7,575 nucleotides of DNA from Aquificaceae bacterium (GTDB lineage: Bacteria > Aquificota > Aquificia > Aquificales > Aquificaceae). The notes beneath the pieces are model-generated. The model was given only the letters and a program-made list of their open reading frames with translations. It was not told the origin of the DNA and did not search any database. The translations under genes were made by a program, and so were the position numbers. The DNA lies in contig WFPT01000016.1 of assembly GCA_015487365.1 (NCBI GenBank), positions 1 through 7,575 on the forward strand, written 5' to 3'. Positions 1 through 7,400 of the stretch are shown in pieces; within the stretch, counting starts at the first letter, position 1; each line of letters begins with the position of its first letter.

Positions 1-84
1 AAAGTATAGAAAGACTAAGTATATTCCAAAGAGGCTCAGTAGGTAGTTTAAAGCCTTAAATAAATAGGGCCTAAGTTTATGCAT
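1..84 (-). CDS. N-terminus of an unidentified membrane protein (runs off left edge)
   Basis: An open frame of 28 codons starts at the ATG at 84-82 and is still open at base 1, so only the N-terminus is visible. It begins MHKLRPYLFKALNYLLSL. A basic start is followed by a strongly hydrophobic run from about residue 14 to 28, which looks like a first membrane segment with positive charges on the cytoplasmic side. The ATG overlaps the last 8 bases of the deacetylase gene in another frame, the usual layout of translationally coupled genes. A GGAGGT motif lies 8 nt upstream. The complete codon run, the Shine-Dalgarno match and the overlap together support a real third gene of the sppA operon. I do not recognise the family, and the function cannot be judged from so short a piece. 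Confidence 0.6.
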   Translation of the reverse strand, partial: MHKLRPYLFKALNYLLSLFGIYLVFLYF

Positions 85-1003
85 CCAAGAGAACCTCCAA
101 GGTCTTTAAGACGCTCTCCCCCAAGGCCCTGAGGTTGTAGCCCCCCTCCAAGGCAAAGAGGGCCTTAACTCCCTTTGAAACTTCCACTATACTTTTGACT
201 ATCCTCCTTATCCCCTCGGTTGAAACCATGAGCTGAGTTAGGGGGTCTTCCTCATGTAGGTCGTAGCCCGCTGAAACCATAAGGAATTCGGGCTTGTAGT
301 TTCCGTAAATCTTTGGAAGCTCCTCTTCATACACTTTAAGGAACTCCTTGTCCCCCGAGTAGGCGGGCATGGGGAAGTTGAAGGTATAACCTTCCCCCTC
401 ACCAAAGCCCCTTTCTTCCTTAGAGCCCGTCCCCGGGTAGAAGGGGTATTGGTGGGTTGAAAGGTAGAGGACCCTTGAAGTTTCGTAAAAGCTCCTCTGG
501 GTTCCGTTCCCGTGGTGGGCGTCAAAGTCTATTACCATAACCCTCTTAAAGCCCCTTTTGAGTAGGTAGTGGCAACCTACCGCTACATTGTTAAAGAGGC
601 AAAAGCCCATGGCCCTTGAAAATTCCGCGTGGTGTCCGGGGGGCCTTACCGCACAAAAGACGTAGTCAAACCTATCCTCTAAGAGGAGCTCTATACCCCT
701 CAGCACTCCCCCCACCGCGTATAGGGCCACCTCGTAGCTGTGGGAATTTACGTAGGTGTCTGGGTCCAGGTATCCACCACCACCGTTGGAAAATTCCATA
801 ACCTCATAAACGTAGCCCCTGTCGTGGTTGAGTAAAACCTCTTCAAGTTTTGCCTTCCTGGGCTTTAAAAGGCTCACCTCCTTCTCCATCCCCGATTTTT
901 TTAAGTATTCTAAGATGGTTTCAAGCCTTTTACCGTTTTCGGGGTGGCCCTCCTTGTCGTGGAGGAGGTAGAGGGGGTCGTAGATAAAGCCAACTCTGGC
1001 CAT
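77..1003 (-). CDS. Histone-deacetylase-family zinc deacetylase (AcuC/HDAC-like)
   Basis: This is a 308-residue cytoplasmic protein of the arginase/deacetylase fold, which removes acetyl groups from acetyl-lysine or acetyl-polyamine substrates using a catalytic zinc. Family motifs appear in order: HPE near residues 20-22; RPPGHHA at 120-126 with the active-site histidine pair H124/H125; GFCLFNN at 133-139; DFDAHHGNG at 159-167; YPGTG at 189-193; SAGYDLHEEDPL at 244-255; and LEGGYN at 285-290. By analogy with the Aquifex HDAC-like protein, D161, H163 and D248 would bind zinc, and Y289 would be the transition-state tyrosine. All are present, so the enzyme should be active. DLHEEDP and LEGGYN resemble class II and bacterial members more than the class I-like Aquifex HDLP. 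The ATG follows the sppA stop by 1 nt (TAA-A-ATG) with no Shine-Dalgarno, suggesting coupling. The substrate is unknown; acetylated polyamine, acetyl-lysine protein or another amide are all possible. Confidence 0.93.
   Translation of the reverse strand: MARVGFIYDPLYLLHDKEGHPENGKRLETILEYLKKSGMEKEVSLLKPRKAKLEEVLLNHDRGYVYEVMEFSNGGGGYLDPDTYVNSHSYEVALYAVGGVLRGIELLLEDRFDYVFCAVRPPGHHAEFSRAMGFCLFNNVAVGCHYLLKRGFKRVMVIDFDAHHGNGTQRSFYETSRVLYLSTHQYPFYPGTGSKEERGFGEGEGYTFNFPMPAYSGDKEFLKVYEEELPKIYGNYKPEFLMVSAGYDLHEEDPLTQLMVSTEGIRRIVKSIVEVSKGVKALFALEGGYNLRALGESVLKTLEVLLDA
93..98 (-). promoter_or_regulatory. Shine-Dalgarno site for the partial membrane-protein gene
   Basis: GGAGGT on the minus strand lies inside the 3' end of the deacetylase gene, 8 nt before the ATG at 84. 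It is the only start in the window with a strong, well-spaced Shine-Dalgarno sequence. This supports choosing that ATG even though it overlaps the upstream stop. Confidence 0.55.
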
Positions 1004-1004
1004 T

Positions 1005-1838
1005 TTAAAATTGGGCCAAGTAGTATAGGCCTGGCTTCATCAAGAGGGACTCACTTCCAAGCAACCTTTTTAGGATTCCCTTTTTTGGGGATAGGTAAAA
1101 GACCCTCGCCTCCTTAACCTTTGCCAGCTCCTTTGCCTTCTCTATGGCATCTTCAAGGTTCCCTATTCCGTCTATTAGACCCAGTTTTAGGGCTTCACTT
1201 CCAAGGATTACCCTTCCGTCCGCCACCTCCCTTAACTTTTCCTCATCAACCTTACCCTTCCTATACTTTAATACCGCCTTTAAGAACTGCTCGTAGGCCT
1301 CCTCTATCACCGCTTTTAGGTATTTTTTATCCTCTTCGGTCAATTCCTTAAAGGGTTGAAGACTGTCCTTTAACTTACCCGACTTTATGGAGGTTACCTC
1401 TATGCCCCACCTACTGAAAAGGTTTTTCATACTTACATGGACTATTAAGACACCTATGCTACCCGTTGCGGTCCCCTCGTTTGCCATTATGTAGTCCGCG
1501 GGGAGGGATATGTAGTAGCCCCCTGAGGCGGCTATATTCCCCATGGAAACCACTACGGGCTTTTTACTCTCTTTAAACCTTTCTATTTCCCTGAATATCT
1601 CCTGGGAGGCTGCGATAGAGCCCCCGGGACTTTCAACCCTTAGGACCACTGCCTTTACACTACCGTCCTTCTTTAACCTTTCCAAGCTCTTTACAACAAA
1701 CTCCGGGTCCGTTATGGCCCCTTCTACCTCCAACACCGCTATCCTGTTGCCCAAAGGTATCCTTGAAAGGACCGCCTCCATGACCATACCCAGTATAAAG
1801 ACCCCAACAATTATAGCAAATTTTTTGTAGGTGCCCAT
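1005..1838 (-). CDS. sppA: Signal peptide peptidase SppA, short form (S49 protease IV family)
   Basis: This is a 277-residue membrane-anchored serine peptidase that degrades released signal peptides and other membrane-embedded fragments. Residues 1-6 are polar and basic, and 7-25 form one hydrophobic signal-anchor, so the catalytic domain faces outside the cytoplasm. A SPGGS stretch (70-74) is typical of the ClpP-like fold. The nucleophile is S105 in NIAASGGYY (101-109). The general-base lysine is most likely K157 in SGKLKD (153-158), giving a Ser-Lys dyad. The length fits the single-domain form seen in Gram-positives and Aquificales, not the double-length E. coli enzyme. The start is well fixed: an in-frame TAA lies two codons upstream (1842-1844), and the next Met would cut into the anchor. 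It is the first gene of the leftward operon and diverges from glnE across 12 bp. No Shine-Dalgarno is visible. Confidence 0.93.
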   Translation of the reverse strand: MGTYKKFAIIVGVFILGMVMEAVLSRIPLGNRIAVLEVEGAITDPEFVVKSLERLKKDGSVKAVVLRVESPGGSIAASQEIFREIERFKESKKPVVVSMGNIAASGGYYISLPADYIMANEGTATGSIGVLIVHVSMKNLFSRWGIEVTSIKSGKLKDSLQPFKELTEEDKKYLKAVIEEAYEQFLKAVLKYRKGKVDEEKLREVADGRVILGSEALKLGLIDGIGNLEDAIEKAKELAKVKEARVFYLSPKKGILKRLLGSESLLMKPGLYYLAQF

Positions 1839-1850
1839 AGATTATAATTT
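1839..1850. promoter_or_regulatory. 12-bp divergent start region with palindromic ATTATAAT
   Basis: Only 12 bp separate the start codons of sppA (minus) and glnE (plus). The gap contains ATTATAAT at 1841-1848, its own reverse complement, so a perfect TATAAT reads on both strands (plus 1843-1848, minus 1846-1841). Each TATAAT ends 2 nt before its ATG, which is too close for ordinary initiation at or before the start codon. Weaker TAnnnT hexamers lie 7 nt from each ATG (plus TAGATT 1838-1843, minus TAAATT 1851-1846) and would suit leaderless transcripts. On the minus strand a TTAAAA at 1869-1864 lies 17 bp from TATAAT. Which of these is used cannot be settled from sequence. There is no room for Shine-Dalgarno sites on either side. 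Confidence 0.45.
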
Positions 1851-4388
1851 ATGGTTGAAGAGCTTTTAAAGGCTTCCCCCGAGGAGGTTAGGAAAGTCCT
1901 ACAAAGGGTTTTTAACCTTTCCCCCTGCCTGAGGGAGTTCTTAAAAAGGCACCCGGAGGAGGTAAGGGTATTATCAGAGATAAATTTAAGGAAGGGGAGG
2001 AGGGATTACTTAAAGGAGCTTGGGGAGTATAGGAGCCAGTTTAAAAAGCTTTCAGAGCTCCTTGCCTTTTACAGGCACAGGGAGCTCCTTAGGATTTTTA
2101 TAAAGGAGTTAAGCTTTGGGGAAGATTACAGGGAAATACTCTGGGAGTATTCGGAGCTGGCTTATGCACTGGTTGAGTTTGCCTACGAGGAGTTAAGAAG
2201 AAGTTGGGGGGATTTAAGGGCCTGCGTTGTTGCCCTTGGAAAGCTTGGGAGCTACGAGCTAAACTACTACTCGGACTTAGACCTTATGTTCTTACACGCC
2301 CAAGGGGGTAGGGAGGAGGAATACTGGAAGTTTTTTAGGGAGCTTTTAAGGGTCTTTAACGAGGGGACGGAGGAGGGGGAGCCTTACAGGATAGACCTTG
2401 ACCTGAGACCCTTTGGGAAGAGGGGCAACCTTAGCGTTTCCTTAGACTTTGCGGAATTCTACTACGAATCCTACGCAAGAACTTGGGAAAGGTTTGCCCT
2501 CCTTAGGGCCAGCTACTGCGCTGGGGATAGGGAGCTATACGGAAGGTTTTACGAGGGAGTGGTAAAACCCTTCGTCTTTGGGAGGGCAACCGATTACAGC
2601 TTAATAGAGGAGATGAGAATCTTAAAGAAGAAGCTGGAGGCTCACACCAAGGGTAAGTCCTTGGGGGGTTTTAACTTAAAGACGGGTTATGGTGGGATAA
2701 GGGAGCTTGAATTCTTCGTCCAGAGCTTGGTCCTATTTTTTGGTAGCAGGGATGAGTTTTTGAGGGAAAAGAATACCTTCTTAGCTCTTTGGAAGCTAAA
2801 CCAGAGGGGAATAATTACAGACTCTGAGTTCAGGGAGCTTTTAAAGGCCTACACCTTTTTAAGAAAGCTGGAAAACAGGTTACAACTCTTAAAGTGCTAC
2901 CAGACCCATAGACTGAGCGATTGGGAGGTAGAAAGCTTAAAGGACCTTTTTAAAGGGGAGCTCTTGGAGGAGCTAAGGAAAAACCAGGAGGTGGTAAGGA
3001 AACACTTTAATAGGTTGCTACCCCAGAAGGAGGTTAAACTCAACGAGGTAGGTGAGGCCCTCTTAAAGGGTGAAGAGAATTTGAGGGAAATTCTAAGGGA
3101 ATACGGTTTTTCCCAAGGGGGTAGCTTGGCAAAGCTCCTAACCTCACTCTGTGAAAGGAGCTTGGGGAAGGAAAAGTTAAGGCTAATAGAGGTAATCTCT
3201 AAGCTGATAGAATCGGTTAAGGGTCTTCCCAACAAGGAGGAGGGGGTTAAAAACTTTGTAAAGTTTGTTTCCAACGATTCGGGCAAAAGGATTATCCTTT
3301 CCAAGGACAAGGTTTTGGAGCTCCTATTTAAGGTCTTTACCTTCTCCCAATACTTTTCCCACCTGATAGCCCAAAATCCGGACCTGGTGGATGACATTTT
3401 AACCCTCTATCAGGACTTTCCCAGAAAGGAGGAATTAAAAAGGGAGCTAAGGGAATACCTAAGGTACCTAAAAAAGGAAGAGAGGGAAATTTACAGGAGC
3501 TTTAAGAGGGTTTGGGAGGTTAGGTTAGGACTTTTATACCTTACCAGGGAAGAGGAGGAGGAGGAAAAACTTAAAAAACTATTTAATGCCCTCTCGGAGC
3601 TTGCGGAGGTAATCTTAGAAAGCCTTTGGGAGAGGATGGGTATGGAGGGAGTAAGCCTTTACGCCTTAGGTAAGTTTGGGAGTAAGGAAATAACCTACTT
3701 TTCGGACTTAGACCTAATCTTTGTCTTAAACCACGGGAGCAAAGAGAAGGCCCTTGGGAAGGTAAGGGAGCTTTTAAGGGAGTTAATCCTCTACACTCCC
3801 TCCGGTAACCTTTACACGGTGGATTTAAGGCTAAGGCCCATGGGTAGCGGAGGGGAGCTTTTACAGAGCCTTGAATATTTTCTTAAATACTTTAAGGGAA
3901 AGGCGAGGACCTGGGAAAGACTTGCCTGGGTAAGGAGTAGGCACCTCCTGGGGGAGGACAGTTTAAGGGATGCGATAGAGGAGTTTTTGTTCTCAGGGGA
4001 GCTAAACCTTGAAGAGGTAATAGATATGAGGAAAAAACTCTTAAAGGCTTCCAAGGAAAGGAAAGGGGTTTATGACCTGAAACTGGGTAAGGGTAGCCTG
4101 ATAGACTGTGAGTTTTACGCACAGGTTTTAAGTATAAAAAAGAAAATTAGGGAGCCCTCCACCTTAAAGCTACTAAAAAGTTTTGACCCAAATATTTACC
4201 GAGATTACCTCTTTTTAAGGAGCTTGGAGACCAGAGTAAGGATTTTAAGGGAAAGGGAAACTTCCCTTTTGTACGAGGAGGACTTACCATTACTCTCAAA
4301 GGCTCTGGGGGAAGAAAGATTAAGGGACAAGCTCCTTGAAGTCAGGGAGAGGCTCTCCAACCTGATTTTAAAATCAGGTATGCTATAA
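1851..4388 (+). CDS. glnE: Bifunctional glutamine synthetase adenylyltransferase/deadenylase GlnE
   Basis: GlnE tunes nitrogen assimilation by attaching AMP to glutamine synthetase and removing it, normally under PII control. The 845 residues hold two nucleotidyltransferase halves. The N-terminal (deadenylase) half has LGKLGSYELNYYSDLDL at 129-145 with D142 and D144, IDLDLRP at 181-187, ARTWER at 209-214 and GGIRELEF at 281-288. The C-terminal (adenylylating) half has LGKFGSKEITYFSDLDL at 606-622 with D619 and D621, VDLRLRP at 657-663, ARTWER at 685-690 and the diverged KGSLIDCEF at 747-755. Between them lies a helical, Lys/Glu-rich linker region ending in six Glu (567-572). It is about 100 residues shorter than E. 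coli GlnE. GKLGS/GKFGS replace the usual GKLGG, and IDLDLRP has Asp where VDLRLRP has Arg. An in-frame TAA at 1845-1847 fixes the ATG. No PII or glutamine synthetase gene is in view. Confidence 0.92.
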   Translation: MVEELLKASPEEVRKVLQRVFNLSPCLREFLKRHPEEVRVLSEINLRKGRRDYLKELGEYRSQFKKLSELLAFYRHRELLRIFIKELSFGEDYREILWEYSELAYALVEFAYEELRRSWGDLRACVVALGKLGSYELNYYSDLDLMFLHAQGGREEEYWKFFRELLRVFNEGTEEGEPYRIDLDLRPFGKRGNLSVSLDFAEFYYESYARTWERFALLRASYCAGDRELYGRFYEGVVKPFVFGRATDYSLIEEMRILKKKLEAHTKGKSLGGFNLKTGYGGIRELEFFVQSLVLFFGSRDEFLREKNTFLALWKLNQRGIITDSEFRELLKAYTFLRKLENRLQLLKCYQTHRLSDWEVESLKDLFKGELLEELRKNQEVVRKHFNRLLPQKEVKLNEVGEALLKGEENLREILREYGFSQGGSLAKLLTSLCERSLGKEKLRLIEVISKLIESVKGLPNKEEGVKNFVKFVSNDSGKRIILSKDKVLELLFKVFTFSQYFSHLIAQNPDLVDDILTLYQDFPRKEELKRELREYLRYLKKEEREIYRSFKRVWEVRLGLLYLTREEEEEEKLKKLFNALSELAEVILESLWERMGMEGVSLYALGKFGSKEITYFSDLDLIFVLNHGSKEKALGKVRELLRELILYTPSGNLYTVDLRLRPMGSGGELLQSLEYFLKYFKGKARTWERLAWVRSRHLLGEDSLRDAIEEFLFSGELNLEEVIDMRKKLLKASKERKGVYDLKLGKGSLIDCEFYAQVLSIKKKIREPSTLKLLKSFDPNIYRDYLFLRSLETRVRILRERETSLLYEEDLPLLSKALGEERLRDKLLEVRERLSNLILKSGML
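4360..4379. promoter_or_regulatory. 20-bp perfect palindrome, candidate operator for the RND pump gene
   Basis: ACCTGATTTTAAAATCAGGT is identical to its reverse complement over all 20 bases. It lies inside the last codons of glnE and ends 1 bp before the extended -10 of the RND gene, so it covers the -35 and spacer region. That is where a dimeric repressor (TetR- or MarR-like proteins often control RND pumps) would block RNA polymerase. No loop separates the arms and no T-run follows, so an intrinsic terminator is unlikely. The regulator role is inferred from symmetry and position, and no regulator gene is in the window. Confidence 0.45.
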
Positions 4389-4389
4389 T
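4381..4389 (+). promoter_or_regulatory. Extended -10 promoter of the RND pump gene
   Basis: TGCTATAAT is a perfect extended -10 (TG-N-TATAAT). It overlaps the glnE stop codon (TAA at 4386-4388). No good -35 is seen 17 bp upstream (CCTGAT), which an extended -10 can tolerate. Transcription should start near 4395-4398, leaving only about 3-6 nt before the ATG at 4401, so the message would be nearly leaderless. This agrees with the missing Shine-Dalgarno: the bases before the ATG are ACTCCTTACC. Confidence 0.55.
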
Positions 4390-4400
4390 AACTCCTTACC

Positions 4401-7400
4401 ATGCACAGGTTCTTTATAAAAAGGCCCATAACCACTTGGATGTTCATGCTCTCCTTCTTGCTCTTGGGAATATACTCTTACATAAACATGCCAAGGGACA
4501 GGTTTCCCGACGTAGATTTCCCCATGGTAGCCATTTCAACGGTCCTACCCGGTGCAACCCCCTATGTGGTGGACAGGAGTATAACCAAGAGGATAGAGGA
4601 TGAGCTTGCCACCATAAGTGGAATAGAAGCTATCATCTCCCGCTCCTCCGCAGGCCTATCTCAGATAGTTATAATCTTTGACCTTGATAAGAACATAGAT
4701 ACCGCGGTTGAGGAGGTAAGGGATGCGGTCCAGAGGGCCAAGATTTTTTTTCCAGAGGGAACTCAGGAGCCCCTCATTTTAAGGGTAAATACCTCCGCCG
4801 CACCCATAATGGCCATCCTGCTCTATGGAGACGATAATGTTTCCTTTAAGGAGCTTTCCTACTACGCTAAAAACTTGGTCCAAAGGGAGCTACAAAAGAT
4901 TAACGGGGTGGGAGAGGTGGATTTGGGGGGTTACAGGGACCTGGTAATGTGGGTAAGGTTAGAGCCTGAAAAGCTCTTTGGCTATGGACTAACCCCCTTG
5001 GACGTAGTAAATGTAATAAAGGCAAACAACCTGGAAATACCTTCGGGTGAAATTCATGGAAGGGACAGGGATTACCTCCTTAGGCTTTACGGCAAGGTCA
5101 GGGGTGAGGAGGATTTAAGGAATATACAGGTTAGGGAAGATTTAAGGCTCTCAGAGCTTGCAAAGGTTAAGTTTGACTTTGACGAGGAAAAGAGCATAAC
5201 CCGCTTTAAGGGTAAAAGGGCCATAGCCATTATTGTCTATAAGCAGTCTAAGACCAACACCGTAAGGACCGCAAACAGGGTAAAGGAAAAGTTAAAGGAG
5301 ATTGAAAGAAAGCTTCCAAAGGGTATGCACCTTAGCATAAATTACGATTCTTCTGAGTTTATAAAGAGGGCGGTGAGGGAAGCTACCGAGGAGATAGTAA
5401 TAGGTAGCTTTTTGGCGGGTGTTGCGGTCTTTTTATTCTTAGGCTCCTTTAAATTCACCCTCATACCCTTTTTGGCCATACCCATATCCGTCTTTGGGAG
5501 CATCTTCTTCATGGACAGGATGGGCTTTTCCCTAAACATGATAAGTTTAATAGGTTTTGCGGTGGCCATAGGCTTGGTCATAGACGACGCAATAGTAGTC
5601 TTAGAAAGCATTTACAGGAGGATGGAGGAAGGGCTTAAACCCTTGGAAGCCTCCGATAAGGGGACACAGGTGGTTATGTTTGCCATACTGGCCTCAACCG
5701 CATCCCTCATAGTTATATTTGTTCCCATAATCTTCTTAAAGGGGGTAATAGGCCAATTCCTCTCAAACTTTGCCACCGCCATAGTTTTGTCAATAGCCAT
5801 ATCCTACTTGGTTTCCATAACCTTTACACCCATGCTCTCAGCTAGGCTCGTAAGGGTCCAGAGGAAGAACTTCTTTATGAGGGCTTACGAGAGTTTTGAG
5901 GAAAGGTTTGACCTTGCCTTAAAGTGGGCCTTAGAGCACAAAAAAACCATCTTAACCGTTTCCCTTCTAAGCGTTCTGGTGGGCTGTGAGTTTGCGGGTT
6001 TAACCAAGAAGGAGTTTCACCCCGTAATAGACGAGGGTAGGTTTATGATAAGGTTTGAAACCCCGATAGGCTCCTCCCTTGAATACACCAACCAGAAGGC
6101 CAGGGAAATTGAAAAGGTTTTAAACTCCATACCCTATATAGAGCAGTATTCCATTTCCTTTGGCCAAGGAATCTTTGGTAGAGCTGGGAAGAACGGAGGG
6201 GTTATATTCGTAAAGCTCGTTGATAGAAGGAAGAGGCCCCATCAGGTAAAGGTTATGGAGCTGGTAAGGGAAAGGCTACAAAAGATTGAAGACTTAAAGG
6301 TTAGCGTGGAAAGGCCCTCGGTGGTAGGTGCGGGGGCGGGTAGGATGGTTTCCCTCCAATACGTAATAAAGGGGCCCTCCTTGGAGGAGCTTAGGAAGAT
6401 AGCAAAGAAACTAACGGAGGAGTTAAAGAGGAGGGGAGGTTATGCGGACGTAGATACGGACATTAGGGTAAATAAGCCTGAGGTGAGGATATACATAAAC
6501 AGGCGTAGGGCGGAAGAGCTTGGGGTTAGCGTTTACGATATAGCTTCAACCCTAAGGGCCCTCTTTGGGGACTTTAAGGTGGGGACCTTTGACTTTGGCT
6601 CGGAAACCTACGACATAAAGGTTAAGGCCTCCGAGGACTTTTTAAAGGACTTGGACAACCTAAAAAGGGTTTATGTAAGGAGCAGGGAAGGTAAGCTCAT
6701 ACCCTTGGCATACCTAATAGACTATAAGGTTTCCTCAGGTTATGAAACCATAAACAGGTTTAACCGCCAATATTCCTTTATCCTTTACGCAAACTTGGTC
6801 AATAAGTCCCAAGGGGAAGCGGTAAGGGAGGTAGAGAGTATATTAAAGAGGATTTTACCTCCCGGATATACCTACGAGGTCTCAGGTTATACCAAAGAGT
6901 TTAAGAGGGCCTTTAAGAATCTCTTCAAGGCACTAATCATTGCCATAATAGGTGTTTATATGGTCCTTGCCTCCCTCTTTGAAAGCTTAATACACCCCTT
7001 TACGGTCCTTTTGACTTTACCCCTTGCAACCTCGGGAGCCTTTGGCCTCCTATACTTTACCAACACCTCTTTAAGTGTTCCCTCCTACTTTGGAATAATA
7101 CTCTTGGTGGGAATAGTGGCAAGGGACTCGGTTCTCTTTATAGAGAGAATAGTGCAATTGAGGAAAGAAGGCTACCCCATAAGGGAAGCCATTTTAAGGG
7201 CAAGGAAGGAGAGGTTAAGACCAATCCTTATGACTACCCTTACGATAGTCTTTGCCCTCATACCGGTGGCCTTAGGTCTAACCGCTGGCGCGGAAATAAG
7301 AAAACCTATGGCTATTGCGGTAATAGGGGGTATATTTACCGCACTACCTTTGAGCCTCTTTGTAATACCGGTTATATACGAAGGAATAGAAAGGTGGAAG

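Noticed and set aside
1..46. Possible C-terminus of a plus-strand gene (KYRKTKYIPKRLSR, stop at 44-46)
   Set aside because: Only 14 codons with no recognisable content. The minus-strand frame through the same bases has a start codon, a Shine-Dalgarno and a membrane segment, so it is preferred.
238..801. Other-frame open frames over the deacetylase gene (minus 238-525, plus 616-801)
   Set aside because: Their Pro/Arg/Thr-rich translations match no family I know, while the deacetylase frame carries all the conserved motifs across the same bases.
2897..3397. Long minus-strand open frame (166 codons) inside glnE
   Set aside because: It lies antisense to a well-supported gene, and its translation is Ser/Leu/Phe-rich low-complexity as expected from the complement of AGG/GAG/AAG codons. 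It has no motif and no start signal.
4360..4379. Palindrome read as the glnE transcription terminator
   Set aside because: The arms meet without a loop, the centre is all A/T, it lies before the glnE stop codon, and no U-run follows.
4391..4400. ACTCCTTACC as a ribosome binding site for the RND gene
   Set aside because: It resembles the anti-Shine-Dalgarno tail of 16S rRNA, not its complement, so it cannot pair as a ribosome site.
4744..4751. Run of eight T in the RND gene (also seven A at 5940-5946) as a slippage or phase-variation site
   Set aside because: The frame is intact, the runs encode sensible residues (Ile-Phe-Phe and Lys-Lys), and runs of this length are common in A/T-leaning codons. 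There is no sign of a switch.
5342..5800. Two minus-strand open frames antisense to the RND transmembrane region
   Set aside because: Met/Lys/Ala-rich translations arise as the complement of hydrophobic TM codons. No ribosome site or independent support is visible.
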